Source of the DNA: Naematelia aurantialba | Taxonomy: Eukaryota > Basidiomycota > Tremellomycetes > Tremellales > Naemateliaceae | Assembly: GCA_021527695.1 (NCBI GenBank) | Contig: JAKFAO010000009.1 | Span: 1,302,001 to 1,366,000 of the forward strand | Reading direction: 5' to 3' | Length of the DNA stretch: 64,000 bases | Part shown: positions 34,501 to 45,917 of the stretch, one piece after another | How the letters are laid out: every line of letters starts with the position of its first letter | Numbering within the stretch: the stretch's first letter is position 1 | Translations under genes and position numbers: made by a program | Notes under the pieces: model-generated | The model's input: the letters and a program-made list of their open reading frames with translations, nothing else | The model's database searches: none | What the model was told of the DNA's origin: nothing

Positions 34501-35354
34501 GGTCACTGGCGTGACGCTTGCGCAATTCCAAGCTCTCGCACAGTCTACATCTCGCGTGTTGGTCACACCGGTCGAGTCCTCGCCAACTGCGTGGTCACCG
34601 TCGGTCTCGAATTCACTGGTGTCGCTTGAGGAGCTTCTCGCAGTGCTCCCTTCAGACATTGGCATCAACCTTCAGCTCCGATATGCGCGGTCATTTGATG
34701 CTGAAGCTCTGTCAATCGGGCGGTCAGGGGAGGTCAATGAATTTGTGGACAGCGTGTTACATGTCATATACGAAGCGGGCAAGACGACTCCGGGCCGCAA
34801 GATCATATTTTCCAGCTTTGACCCTACAGTCTGCACAGCGCTTAATTGGAAGCAACCAAACTGTAAGTCACGGCACACGGATGTGTACCATTGCTGACAA
34901 CTTTTGGCAGTTGCTGTGTTCTTCGCCTCGTTCTGTGGTGTGGCTCGGTCACGTCCACATGGTGGTCTCCTTCCGGCGCTGAAAGAGGAAGAGAGTGACC
35001 TCAGATGTTTGAGTGTTCGAGAGGCTGTCAATTTTGCGAAAAGCACGAATCTACTCGGTGTGATATTAGAGGCCACAACACTTGTGAGTTCTGAGACATG
35101 GACCGGCACGAGTATCAGGCACTGACAGTATGTCAGGCTGCTGTACCAAGTCTAGTTGCTTCTGTGAAAGATGCTGGATTGTTGCTGGCGACGTTTGGCG
35201 ATTTAGAAGATGTTGGTGCGTTGCGGCAGGGGGCGAGTGATGGGCGGACGGCGGATGCTTTCCTCATCGATGGGTGAGTGGCGATCAGCCGCAGCAAGCA
35301 GGCACGCCTGTGAGGGCCGCTGACCATATTAGGATTATGACTCTCACCATCTAA
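31534..35354 (+). CDS. PHO81: PHO81-like CDK inhibitor (SPX, ankyrin, GDPD-like)
   Basis: Pho81 senses inositol pyrophosphates through its SPX domain and inhibits the Pho80-Pho85 kinase under phosphate starvation. Eight exons (31534-31539, 31589-31651, 31702-32058, 32094-33706, 33754-34862, 34911-35083, 35137-35273, 35333-35354) sum in phase to 1,159 residues. The first exon codes only Met-Lys. The SPX domain begins MKFGKTIQSQQVPGWGEYY with ALKKIINSYAAGRP, the usual Lys cluster, and continues to FIEINATGFRKILKKWDKRS. Ankyrin repeats follow (GRSPLHQACIAGSLRLVEL, RRPLHYAAMHGHCSIVSYLI, TPLHHAAVGG). Then come LRVYGHEFLAQRCLVQLTLG and a C2-like stretch, and a degenerate GDPD domain (VVVQVTKDDHAVAYPDW; KIIFSSFDPTVC) ending GIMTLTI. 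The GDPD lacks an obvious full His/Glu catalytic set, as in the family. Confidence 0.95.
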
Positions 35355-36148
35355 CGAAACGGCAGGGCAGGCAGGACCCTCTGGCGGGCACACAGGTACT
35401 GTGTTGTTGGGTAGTAGACTTGGCCGTTTAGAGTCGGGTCCACAGCGACATGCAGCATGTATAACCATAGCAACGTTCAACCAAAAGGGTGGCGGTTTGA
35501 ATTCCGAGACAGAGTGGCGAATTTGCAGCACTGTTTCTCGCTTAGAGATAGTCTCAGCTCTGGCATGGTCACTGCACGATGCAAACGTCCCCCAAGGCGG
35601 TGAGACGCCTTTGTCACCTTGCCAACGGCGGGAAAGAGTTTGGTCACTGGATCGCTATGCGAAAGCGTCTTTCACTAGTCGTCGGCGTTCGTTTTTTGCC
35701 ATTCGGCTTCTTACGGTATCTCTGCGGGTCAAAGAAACGATGAGAAGTCACGACTTGGTAGGAACAATTGAGGGAGAATATGAAAGGGTCGCCAGTCGGA
35801 GCAGTGGTGAGGTGGCGAAGTAATCAGGAAGGAGTTGCAAGAAACAAAGAAAGGTGGTTTCAACGGAAGACCGCCCATACATCCACCCGCCGCATAGCCC
35901 GCCAACAGTGGCTGGCTCGGGACAACTCGACGGCCTCAGAAGGGTCTTCCTACCAGTTTACAAAGGAGGCCCGGAAAATTGAGAATACGCCACTCCCTTG
36001 CTGGATTAGAAGCCTGAAAATAATCACCTAGAAGCGAGCCTTCCCACCATGTAGCCAGTTGGTGATTCGGCAGGGGCTTAAGAGCCGGGAGTTCTCCCTG
36101 TTCAGCAACCACTTTCACAATCTCGCGTGTTCTGATATTTTCTTTGCG
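35355..36148. other. Spacer after PHO81
   Basis: 794 nt. A 140-residue plus frame (35401-35823) starts with GTG and matches nothing I recognise; not called. No RNA gene seen. Confidence 0.4.
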
Positions 36149-37006
36149 ATGCTTCCCTCTGGATCCACAGTTTCGACGATGATTGCGCGCGTGGAGTCAT
36201 CAAGCTCGATGACGGTTCTGTCCTCTGGGTGCGTGGCGGTCCGCAATGGTGGCGAATGGACGCACAGCTTCACTGTTGTCGGAACGACGCTCAGCCAACA
36301 GGAGGCTTCATTGTCGTTACGACAGGCAAAGAGCGAAACTGTATCGGACATCCTGACCGCTATAAGAAAGGCGGGTCCTAAGTACCTCCCTCCAAGCGTC
36401 CTGGTTATGAGCCTTGACGCATCCTCACGTTGGTGGTTTGTCCTCACTCCTGTCGAGTTTGACGAATGCAACAAACACAGCCCCTTTCTCGTCCAGCTCA
36501 GCAGCAATCAGCCCCACGAACGAGGCGATCTCGAATTGACAGTGCCCCTCCATACTTTAAGACACACTTTATTTGAGGCCAGGTGCTATCAGGAGGATTT
36601 CTCGGACTTGCGCGAGAAGGTCACCAATCGTGACGCTTTCATGACTGCTCTCGAGGCTGCGGTAAACGAGGCCAACCTTCTAATGCACCGAACGCAGGGA
36701 CAGAGCACAGCTTTGGTGGCCCACTCTCCAAACTACCCATCCAATCTAACCGTTCCTCTGGCTCTGACAGAAGGGGACCGGTTGGTGGAAAATATGCTTC
36801 AGGATACAGAGTTCGAGACCCAGCCTGAGATGAGGCCTTCCACTCCGGAGCGCGATCCTGGAGAATGCTCGATTCCGCCGCACTATGCATACCCAGCACA
36901 AGAACCTGTGGAATGGGCGATACCGCCTCCCACAGCGCCGCAAGGCGGCCCCACCCTCAGCGGACTACCGGATAACCAAGTTCGATCCCAGCAACTTCAG
37001 ATCTGA
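36149..37006 (+). CDS. Orphan intronless ORF, 285 aa
   Basis: Not recognised. An uninterrupted frame from ATG 36149 (MLPSGSTVSTMIARVESS) to TGA 37006. The open frame extends upstream to 36059 but only from TTG. The first 130 residues look globular (mixed hydrophobic/charged, e.g. YLPPSVLVMSLDASSRWWFV); the last third is Pro/Glu-rich and probably disordered (EMRPSTPERDPGE). A stretch around DREKVTNRDAFMTALEAAV-like sequence could form a helix. No signal peptide, membrane helix or zinc motif. No introns, unlike most neighbours. It may be a lineage-specific gene or a retrocopy. Confidence 0.5.
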   Translation: MLPSGSTVSTMIARVESSSSMTVLSSGCVAVRNGGEWTHSFTVVGTTLSQQEASLSLRQAKSETVSDILTAIRKAGPKYLPPSVLVMSLDASSRWWFVLTPVEFDECNKHSPFLVQLSSNQPHERGDLELTVPLHTLRHTLFEARCYQEDFSDLREKVTNRDAFMTALEAAVNEANLLMHRTQGQSTALVAHSPNYPSNLTVPLALTEGDRLVENMLQDTEFETQPEMRPSTPERDPGECSIPPHYAYPAQEPVEWAIPPPTAPQGGPTLSGLPDNQVRSQQLQI

Positions 37007-37691
37007 ATTTTTAACGCCTGTACCCAGTGGAGAACTTGCACGATGCCTATACCCACAACGTTCTGCGGACTATTACCAGGGTCTTGCAAATGGCATACAC
37101 GAAGAATCAGCCTACTGGAATGTCCTGGAATTGCATGGTTGGGACGGGGGAAGCTATGTAGGCTGACGAGGCTGATTACTACCAGAGAGGGAGAGAGAAG
37201 GGTTTAGATTGTGCTTGGACCGTGATCGAAATGCATACAGTAGAATGTCAGAGGGCTGTATCCCTACGGTCGCACACGGCCACATCGATCCTGACCTACA
37301 TGCACCTGCTCTGTCAAGCCATTGTTTGCAACTTTAACGAGCTCATTCTGAAATGCATGGTGTGCGCGGTGTCAAGACAGGTTGCCTCTTCCCGCTTGTA
37401 TATGCTTACATATCGTCGACAACCCTTTGTACATCACATATCGATGGTGAAGCGCATATCGCCTGACTGCACATTTGCCTCAACTCGGGCTACGAATTGC
37501 TGCTGCTCGTACTTCAAGCAAATACAGTGGTATCCGTGTTCACTCCACAACTTCTACCGCGTTACCCAGTTCCAAGCTCTTCGAGGGTCCCATAGCGAAC
37601 CCGTTATTCTCTTTCGATCTGGGATCCACGGTGATACCAGCTTCGTGACTATTATTCATCAGCATAATAGCTATGACGGGTGAGCTTGAAC
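37007..37691. other. Spacer before COP9 subunit 3' end
   Basis: 685 nt. A 153-residue plus frame (from ATG 37231 MHTVECQ to 37683) is Cys/His-rich but matches no family I know, and no splice or promoter context supports it. Recorded as unexplained open sequence. Confidence 0.35.
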
Positions 37692-39485
37692 CTACAGAAG
37701 AAGACGGAAATGGGCGGCTCTTGTTACCTGGCTGGTCTTCTTGCCAGTTTCCAGGACCTCAGCAAAAAGCCGAGCCCTTTGATCAGGCAGTTTCAGTTCA
37801 AGAATCTGCGCAACTCATCAGTCATACTGCATTCTATTCGGATATTGCCCGAAGAAGTCACTCACTCCATCAATTAGGTTGATCTTTCCCTTGATGCTTC
37901 CTTCCATGATCAACGCCTCCAATGCCCCTATCATTGCTGTCGTGCTCATATCGAAGGCCTGCCCCATGGTTGCGATTTTAACCGACGAGTACGGCAGAGC
38001 ATACTGAACCATAGAATCGCGTTGTATTTGAGCTATAAGACTCTCGGAATGTGGGGATAAGAATGGATTGAGAAGAATACACGCCTGTGCTTGTCAGTAA
38101 TCGTCATCATCAAGTCCCGAATAAGTTTGCCGAGACGCACTTCCTTTGATTTGAGTAATGACGAGACTTGGTCATACCTGGCCCCTAGGAAGCTGTTGAC
38201 GAGCGAGAGTATCCAACTGACAGAATCATCGATCGTCGATCGGAAGGCAGGTCGGTCGACTAGCTTTGCTCGAATGCGATCACGGCTGCCAGTAGCCAAT
38301 ACACACAATACAGTGATGAGAGCTACGTCTCCAGACGATATACACTGGGTGCCTCAGTATCTGCTTTCTCGAGTCGGGTCAAGGGGACTTACCACTCCCT
38401 CCCAATCGCCCAATCCACCATTCTCACATACTTCTCCTAATTCTCTACCAGCTCGTGAAAAGTCCCTGTCTGCGAGGGCGACGAGCCCTCGAGCTACTCG
38501 AAGTCGGGTCCCCACACTCTTCCGCACTACCGCAGCTCTCGCCTCGCGTTCTCGACTCTCTCGCACGTCTCCGGCGGTCGTTCGCGCGTCTTGAGGGACA
38601 GCACTAGGTGGGCCTGGAGGAGGATGAAGCCGATCAAGTGTGGACTCGATTTTTGAGATGTTTCCTGGCAACGTGCCGAGATGATTAAACGATATGGCGA
38701 GCTGAGAATGTAAGTCAACCAGCTCATTACACGGATAGGGATCACACACATCTAAGAGACCTAGTCCCGCATCGAGGTGATGTTGCTGACCGGTGCTGAA
38801 TTCCTTCGAGCGATCGTACCCCCTTGCTGCGCCCGGCGCATTGCCAACCTTCACAGATAATTCTGCAAACGCCAGCCAGGTCAACTGTGATGTATCAGCA
38901 TCTTATTCTGGCGATGAATGATTGCAATCTTGTCCTCACTCTGATTGACTCTTTGATCAAGTTGCTCATATAACCCCGCAGCTCCACGTCTAGCCTGCCA
39001 TCCTCTTTTTTTGCCATGTCCCTCGTCTGACTTATCCATTCATAATCTGGCCACCCCTCAATCTCGTTTTCCATTCCCGGCTGGCCTTCCCAAGCCGCGT
39101 CGGCGCCCTCGGCCACCGGATGTGCACCAAGTGGGTCAAGACAACGGCGGAGCAAGAAACATGCGCGGACGTAGCCTTGCCAATCCCATGTGGAAGCCTT
39201 GTAAAGCCGTAAAGCGTGTTGAAGTGAAGTCTTTGCGAGGATTAGAGCGGGGTGAGATGAATCTGATGGGATATATTTTAACTGGAGAACGATCTTGGGG
39301 GCATGCATAAGACGTGTGATCAATGCACGCCCTACAAGGTCAGCTACGGCTAATGTTTCTGCGTCTGACAGCTGACCTTTGTAGGTGGACTCGAATGCCC
39401 GCCAATCAAAGGTCTCCGCATCAATCTGAGCGAATGCTTCGATATGATGGCTAGGAGATGTCGAGCCGGATGCTTTGCTGCTCAT
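37692..39485 (-). CDS. CSN1: COP9 signalosome subunit 1 (PCI protein)
   Basis: CSN1 is the RPN7/PCI-domain scaffold of the COP9 signalosome, which removes Nedd8 from cullins. Start ATG 39485 (MSSKASGSTSPSHHIEAFAQ). Exon 1 gives SYKGQLSDAETL-like helices (TYKGQLSDAETLAVADLVGR), LQHALRLYKASTWDWQGY. Next are LTWLAFAELSVKVGNAPGAA, HSQLAISFNHLGTLPGNISK and VGTRLRVARGLVALADRDFS, the RPN7 TPR-like helices. The PCI part is VLCVLATGSRDRIRAKLVDR, PAFRSTIDDSVSWILSLVNS, SLLKSKEVRLG, then VQYALPYSSVKIATMGQAFD and LIMEGSIKGKINLIDG. The last exon ends VTRAAHFRLLL. The 'QY..PYSSV' winged-helix motif favours CSN1 over the proteasome paralogue Rpn7. Divergent with IPP1. Confidence 0.87.
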
Positions 39486-39764
39486 GACGGTTGCAGGGAT
39501 AGGAGCTGTTCATCAGAGGCTGCTTGTCGTCTAGTACTTGGACCCACCTCCACCTCGACTCAACTGCCACGTATAGCTCTGCCAAGTAAAGTGCCGCAAA
39601 ACGCCGCTCCCCGTCCCGGTTGCCGGGGGGGCGTGTGCCCACACATCCCAGCCGCCAACCGTTTTGGCTCACGTTTCTTTGACTGCATGTCGAGGATTGC
39701 ACTTGGCAGAGTATCAACCTCACTAAAGCATATCAGCTCGCAATCAAGCAGAACACTTGTCGGA
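39486..39764. promoter_or_regulatory. Divergent promoter CSN1/IPP1
   Basis: 279 nt between two head-to-head start codons. No TATA box or E-box noted; a GGGGGGGC tract occurs near 39626. Confidence 0.4.
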
Positions 39765-41144
39765 ATGTCTAGCGAATACGGAGTCCGCCAAATCGGCGTG
39801 AGTTGCCTAAACTTCACCTGGCTTTATGTCGTGGAGCGGAGCTAATGCTTAACCTTAGGCCGCCAACACCCTTGGTCAGTTGCACGAAGCGGTCCCGGGG
39901 AACAGCCCGACTGATGTCGAGCAGAATACCGTGCCTACATCGAACAGAATGGCAAAGTCGTGTCCCCTTTCCAGTAAGTTCAAGCACGCAAAGTGGAATA
40001 TCCAGCCAACTCCGGCAGTGATATTCCTCTGTTCGCAGACGAGTCCCAGACGATCCTCAACAGTGAGTGACACTTCTCCTGCCGCACTTCTCCTGCCGGC
40101 TGACACTCCCAGTGATTGTCGAAGTGCCCAGGTGGACCAACGCCAAGCTGGAAATCTCCAAGGAGGAGCCTTTCAACCCCATCAAGCAGGGTCAGTAGCT
40201 CTTAGTTTGCTTGCAGCCAAAGCTGACCGCTCTCAGACATCAAGAAGGGCAAGCTTCGATTTGTCCGAAATTGCTTCCCTCATCACGGTCAGTTTCTTGG
40301 GTCTTGCAACGCCGTCTCCCGCTGATAGCTGGTCTGCTCTGGATCCATGCTAATCGCTTTACAGGTTACATCTGGAACTACGGTGCCTTCCCTCAAACGT
40401 GGGAAGACCCTAACGTCAAGCATGCCGAGACTGGTGCGAACGGTGACAACGATCCTCTCGACGTGTGCGAGATCGGTGAGGTAGTCGGCACTGTCGGCCA
40501 GGTCAAGCAGGTCAAGGTGCTCGGAATCATGGCTCTGCTTGACGAGGGCGAGACCGACTGGAAAGTCCTCGTCGTGGACGTCAATGACCCGCTGGCGCCG
40601 CGGTTGAATGACATTGAGGATGTCGAGAGGCATCTGCCTGGGCTCATCCGAGCGACCAACGAGTGGTTCCGCATCTACAAAATCCCCGACGGCAAGTCAG
40701 AGGTGAGTCCGTCTTCTGGTAGAAAGTTATTATTGGCTGACCCTCTCGGGAAAGAACGTCTTTGCCTTTTCGGGTGAGGCCAAGTCGAAGAAGTACGCCG
40801 TCGAGATCATCCACGAGTGCCACGAGGCTTGGCGGAAGCTAGTCATGGGCGAGACTTCAGCGAGCTCTGACTCGTACAACCTGTCTATGTGAGGCCAACT
40901 GCTCTGCAATTCCCATGTGAGATTTCAGCTGATGACTGTATCAGTCTCAACACCACCGTCAGGGGATCTAAGGGAGCAATCTCCACCTCGGATCCCGCTT
41001 ACACCAGCATCCCGCCCGACTCGCGCAAGCCCGCTGCTCCAGTCGACCCGTCGAGTACGTCTTCCTACTCTTCTGCGCTGCCGCAACTTGATACTGACGT
41101 CTGCAGTCTCCAAGTCATTTTTCATCTCTTCGGCGTCTGCATGA
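39765..41144 (+). CDS. IPP1: Inorganic pyrophosphatase
   Basis: Family I soluble pyrophosphatase, cytosolic, hydrolyses PPi and drives biosynthesis. Start ATG 39765 ([11 protein letters not shown]). Exons are joined by many short introns: [86 protein letters not shown]. The signature [12 protein letters not shown] supplies the metal-binding aspartates. Later: [74 protein letters not shown]. The fungal C-terminal extension ([20 protein letters not shown]) and last exon [11 protein letters not shown] are present. All catalytic residues visible look intact. Confidence 0.96.
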
Positions 41145-41915
41145 CTGGGCGCTGGTGCCACAGCCAAAGTGAAGTCAAGATACTAGCAAGAAGTACTGGA
41201 GATGAAGAGTATGATATTATGTCCAATGCATGGGTACTGATTGTACTTTGTTGATTTGGCGGTGCCATATGTTCCTGGGTTGCATACATGTTTACAGCAG
41301 GATCACACCGTGAGATAGCCTTGGAGCAGCCCGAGGATGCTTGTGGAATGTCAATGTGCGGTACATCGGGCCCGCTGGGGTTTACGGCCACCAACTTGCC
41401 GGCTCCCTGACAGTATGATGAGACGGCAGAGCGTCGGTTGGGTCATCTTCAACACGTCAAAGACAGTTACCACCGAGTTGCACTTGTATAGAAGCTTGGA
41501 ACTGGCATTAACGGAAACGGCAAGACTGACCAATTTCTTTTTTTTTCTCCTTAGCATGTTCATCGCAAATCGCCCTTCACGACAAGACGCCACACATCGC
41601 ACATCGTCTCCTCTAGGATCCGGTTGAGCGCTCGAGGCAGTGCGGAGACCGTCAAACGAGTTGGCGTATCGCCCCTATACTCTTGACGCCATGGATCTGC
41701 CTAACTCCCCCAGCAATCTTGTCGATCCTAGTTTTGGCCGGATAGAAAACACGATCGTGAACTTGGAATATGGGGCTTTGGGGGGCTGTGCGGATCACTT
41801 TGGTGGTAGAGTAGCAACAACGCCTACCCTGGTCTAGAAAGTTATCCAAACAGCTGCATACGTGTGAACCCTACAGTACACGTGTAACCCCCACGCTACA
41901 GGGGCCCTTCACGAC
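41145..41915. other. Spacer IPP1 to 41916 gene
   Basis: 771 nt, convergent 3' flanks. Contains a nine-T run near 41539-41547. No supported gene; short frames are unconvincing. Confidence 0.4.
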
Positions 41916-43022
41916 CTAGGGAGGGATAACCCACCCCTCTTCCAGGGTTTTGTGGACTAGTGACAGCCGGCCCTTTTCGTCTGTGACTACCTCCCAGTCA
42001 GAGTCAACGGTGGTATCTGTCAGCACCCGAATTGTGGCAGCCACCAGGTCGTGATGTTGCCACAGCGCCGTACGCAGCCGCGTGATGTTCCTGCCTTCCC
42101 CAGGCTCGGGCGTGTACAGTATGTTGTCCAGGGTAGAGGCAGAGGCGTACCGTCCTACGCATATTCCCTCGTGAGTCGAGGACGACGCCTCTTGCACCGT
42201 AGTGGCGACAAATCGAATACTGATTTCCTGCGTCTCGGCATCTGAATGTTTGCTGAAGTGTCGAAACGATCTATCTGTAGCTTTCTGGTTTGTTCGGTGG
42301 CTCACGACCATACATGCTAATGGGAGATCGCGAGCCGTAAACGCGAACCGACGAACTCGGTACGAACGGTGACTGTAGGACTGCTGATTGAGGTAACTTA
42401 TTACAGCCTTGCTTTCACTCTCGTTATTGGTGATATGCTTCAGCATGTCTTCCATGTTCGCAAGACTAAATCCACCGTCGTTCCTATTGAGTCGAGTGTA
42501 ATAAATGGTTGGGAACGGCGGAGTGCGGAGCCATCGAACACTTCCCAGGGACATAGGCAAGATACTGCCGTCGGTCCAGACGGCGCGGATGTGAGTTATG
42601 CCGCATTCGGGACAAATGTGGTCGCACAACGACCAACGCGACAAATCCGCTGCAATCGAGAAAACTGATGACATGGGATATTGAGAAGGAGGGGTATTTG
42701 AGGAGAATGTTGAGAAGAGGGGTGATTTGAGGAGTAGGTAGAGGAGGGGGATTTTGAGTGGGAGCCGGGAAGTGGCCTTCGGAAACGCAAAATCAACGAA
42801 TTCGGGTTTCACAACGCAGGTTGTCCTCTTCCAAAGGACACAGTTCATTGTAGACTTCGCGTACGGCGAAGAGGCCGGCCGGCAAGGCATACGGCATTCG
42901 TCGCGTTCGCTTCGACGACTCTTCGTCTCGGCCCTCTCTCGAAGGCGCAATACGGTCTCGAATGGAGACACAAAAGGGCGGATTCCAGGATTATCGTCGT
43001 AGTTGTCTGATGATTGCCACAT
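41916..43022 (-). CDS. Orphan ORF, 368 aa, with central Cys cluster
   Basis: Not recognised. One uninterrupted frame from ATG 43022 (MWQSSDNYDDNPG) to a stop at 41916. Residues 1-116 are basic, with a stretch encoded by a degenerate CTCCTCAAAT-type repeat (LYLLLKSPLFSTFSSNTPPS). This part could instead be an intron or spacer, with the real start at Met117 (42674, MSSVFSIAADLSR). After it CDHICPEC gives C-x3-C-x2-C (residues 133-140), then DGSILPMSLGSVRWLRTPPF, and a C-terminal half ending in TLEEGWVIPP. No membrane helix or signal peptide. Neighbours give no clue. Confidence 0.5.
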   Translation of the reverse strand: MWQSSDNYDDNPGIRPFVSPFETVLRLRERAETKSRRSERDECRMPCRPASSPYAKSTMNCVLWKRTTCVVKPEFVDFAFPKATSRLPLKIPLLYLLLKSPLFSTFSSNTPPSQYPMSSVFSIAADLSRWSLCDHICPECGITHIRAVWTDGSILPMSLGSVRWLRTPPFPTIYYTRLNRNDGGFSLANMEDMLKHITNNESESKAVISYLNQQSYSHRSYRVRRFAFTARDLPLACMVVSHRTNQKATDRSFRHFSKHSDAETQEISIRFVATTVQEASSSTHEGICVGRYASASTLDNILYTPEPGEGRNITRLRTALWQHHDLVAATIRVLTDTTVDSDWEVVTDEKGRLSLVHKTLEEGWVIPP

Positions 43023-43309
43023 GTAAACGAGGGTGTCGTTTGAAGACCAGGCACGTTATTCTGGATCCTTGAACCTGATCGTGATCGTCTCCGACCGCCG
43101 CATCTACATCATGACCAGCTCCCGATGTGCTAGCACTCTGACTTGCTATGCCCCATTTTCCTATGCCTTCCTTCCAGTAAACGTTGGGCGGGGACGACGA
43201 AGACGTCTTTGGAAGGCCGATGGTGACCAAGGGACAGTGGTCTCGACTGCCGGCTATTTCTTGGAACCACATTTGGATGTTTTCGCCGCAGCTTATGGGG
43301 GCTCGACAA

Positions 43310-44748
43310 TCAATTGATTAGTCGCATGAATCGTGCCCAATTACACTCCAATCTCCTCACCGCTCCCCATCCTTGTGGAATTCCCTCCTCATCCAATTGG
43401 GACTGATCTTGTTCTAGATCCCACTCTCCCGTTGAGTCGTCTTCAAGGTTCCAACCTTTGAGTCTCGCGACCCATTCAGTAGCACCCCATACCAGTCGCG
43501 TGCTCAATCTCACATCGTGCGAGTCTGATTCCACAAGGATCCGGTCCGACGAAATGGCGCGGATAAGAGCTGCAGCAGTCGTACTACGACCGGTGATGAA
43601 GATGCTAGGAGATGCGTAGAGGTTGTTCAGTTGTTTCTATTACTCTTTTAGCCCAATCCTGATGGGAGACAGTAGCCTCGTCACATTTCGCCACGCATGT
43701 CTGGCTGTGAGCTCCACTCACCTCAGCTTGCTGCCAGAATTCTGGTCTCCATCCTCCAGCGCTATGCAGGTCGACATTGATGCGATTCGTGAACCAGGTC
43801 CGATGCTTGTCCCGCATACCCGTCAAAACTTCCATAGTCGGTCCTGGAGAAATCAGCTGTGTTCGCGGTTTCCTCCTCATTGGTGGAGGAACATGACCCT
43901 TGGAGACCAGTGCACCGAACAGTAGAGAGACAGCTTACCAGGCGCCGAAACGCTGTGGAAGCTCACATTAACACCGAGCTCGACCGCTATGTCCATCTGT
44001 GCTTGGATTATAGCCTTTTGATGTGCCATACTCGTCTTGAACGGCGTAAGGCGTTTCCATTCCCCTCCGCTTCTTTGACCTTCAATGCCTTCCTGGTTAT
44101 CCTTGTGGATGTACAGATTCCTCGCCTCAACGGGCCACCTGAGTCGGGCGCCGCCATCCAAACCGACCTCGCCCAGCATGGTCAGACGGCCCTTTGCCAA
44201 GCTATCCTGGATATCGGAGCGCAGCTGATCGAGTAAAGGTTGGAAGGGAATTGGATCGGGTAGATAGGGGAGTAGTGTATCGAGGATTTGTGCATTTTTG
44301 GACACTGGATGTGTCTTGATTGGAAAGAACAGAGAATGGTAATGCTCGCTTTTGGAAGGAGGCGAGGTCGGAGACATCGTGTATCGGTGAGTGAACCAAG
44401 GATGGAAGCCTTATCGCATCAGTATATATATCCATCTTTTCAGGAGCGGTACGAGTCCGGCTCAGTGCCGGTGCAATGAGGGCGAGACCCACCAAAGCAG
44501 GCGACAACCTTTGGACCGTTTCTCTTGACTTCAGATTGCCCGTCGAGGACAGAGCTCCCCAGAGCCTCGCCTCCCCAAGATCGGGAATCAGCAAGGGCAT
44601 CCACCCTGTCTTGATCTTCCACCACTGTCGCCATGGCGGCCAGCCCTCCCAGTGCGACACCTTCGTACACGGAGGGTTCATGACTCAGATCGGTCGGGTG
44701 ACAATGCGCGTCAGTCACTGTAGTCTCATCAGTCTTAACATTCTTCAT
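43310..44748 (-). CDS. TatD-type metal-dependent hydrolase (Scn1-like)
   Basis: TatD family (PF01026) amidohydrolase fold; members act as DNA exonucleases, and the fungal Scn1 group was found as a partner of the APC/C subunit Cut9. Start ATG 44748 (MKNVKTDETTVTDAHCHPTD), where DAHCHPTD is the metal site. ALGGLAAMATVVEDQDRVDA and KVVACFG splice (GTGGGT...ATAAG) to FHPWFTHRYTM, the second metal motif. Then LTMLGEVGLDGGARLRWPVE (GEVGLD metal Glu) and FKTSMAHQKAIIQAQMDIAV. After introns near 43680-43940, WAKRVIETTEQPLRIS, then RLVWGATEWVARLKGWNLED. It ends CNWARFMRLIN. The middle between 43560 and 43880 is approximate. Confidence 0.88.
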
Positions 44749-45033
44749 AGCGACTCTGAGGTGGAGATACAAAGCCTGCGAGACCGAGAGGATTCTGGAA
44801 GGGGAGACGGGGAGACGTACAGTGTGCCAGGACGTGGAGTGGGGGGAGGGGCATCGACTCCCAGTCCGGGGGTCCGTCCGGGTCGGCGAACGAGCTTGGG
44901 CTGGGAGCATCATGCTCACAGCACATGCTACAGCTCTGTGACGGGGGCTTGCTGTGTATTACTGCACGTTAAGGACTGCTTCTTAGGAGGTGCAAAGGAA
45001 ACGTCAAGGTGAAATATGATCGCGACTGCTTTC

Positions 45034-45917
45034 TTAATATGACGCGTCAACCTCGCCACCCGTTCTCTTCATTTCCTCTCCTCGTTCTTTGTCCTCCTCG
45101 TGCAAGTGGTAACCTATTCTCCCAACTGCCTCGGATAGCCCATTTAACTCGGTCACGGAGCGCGTAGAACAACTCCAGGCTTGTGACGCAAGCGTCATGT
45201 CAACCAAGGCAGGTCCTTCACCACGTAGCCATTTGATGATCTGAGTGTTGCTTTGCTCGCGGCCTGATACTAGTAGGATGCATATCCCTCACCAAGTCCC
45301 ATACATCAGCGAATCGTGCAATTTGAGCTGGAGATTGCTCTCCTGGAAAGTCAACTATCGTGAGGCCGAAACGTTCTCAAGACCCGTCTGTCTCAACCAG
45401 ATCTGCCCGCCTCATCCCGTATGCCAGGACTATAGCGGATATGTGGAGGGGAGGAGAGACAGAGAGCTCACCAGCTTGACCTTACTAATGGCCTGACTTG
45501 GCTGACGCGTACCAAGCGGATTGGACGCAGACGATATCACGGCCACTCACATCCAGCGGCTGCATACATACAACGAGGTCAAAGATGCCACGCAAGCATT
45601 AATTGGCAGGGTCTGCTGATCTCTCTATGCCGTTTGGGATGGTACTCATCGATACAGCTGGCGCTCATCACCAATACAACCGTTCGGGCCGTACACGAAG
45701 AATTGGCGTTACCGTTGACTGATTGACCGTCGGAAGCTGGCGGACGATGAGACCGCGTAACATCGGAATGGGGGACGGTACAGTATATCGTCCCTGACTC
45801 TGCTAACTCTGTGACCCTATGTGTATCACTGGCGCTTGCAGTTGATTTAGGAGCTCTTACATCAAGCGTCATAACACCACCTAGCAGGAGGCATGCAACA
45901 CCGTATAATTCGGTCAT
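45034..45917 (-). CDS. Unresolved multi-exon gene, product unknown
   Basis: Not recognised. Coding signal is clearest at the 3' end: VDFPGEQSPAQIARFADVWD, an intron (GTGAGG...TATCAG), then NTQIIKWLRGEGPALVDMTL, ASQAWSCSTRSVTELNGLSE, AVGRIGYHLHEEDKE and stop at 45034. Upstream pieces: AISKVKL between two introns, and a possible start exon MTELYGVACLLLGGVMTLD (ATG 45917) followed by a GTAAGA donor. The frame upstream of 45917 is also open and protein-like (GSAAAQGIVTKPEHDRK), so the true start may lie further right. The hydrophobic start exon may be a signal peptide or helix. Splicing between 45540 and 45900 is not resolved. Confidence 0.4.

Noticed and set aside
32151..35354. Several separate genes across the ankyrin and GDPD-like parts
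   Set aside because: Exons join in phase at consensus splice sites into one 1,159-residue Pho81 with the expected domain order.
35490..35510. GGTTTGAATTCC resembling a tRNA T-arm
   Set aside because: No matching acceptor stem, D-arm or anticodon arm within 100 nt, and no Pol III box A at the proper distance.
35401..35823. 140-residue plus frame after PHO81
   Set aside because: Starts on GTG, no ATG nearby, no domain or splice context.
37231..37683. Cys/His-rich plus frame of about 150 residues
   Set aside because: No recognisable family, runs up to the CSN1 stop on the other strand, no promoter or splice support; kept only as unexplained open sequence.
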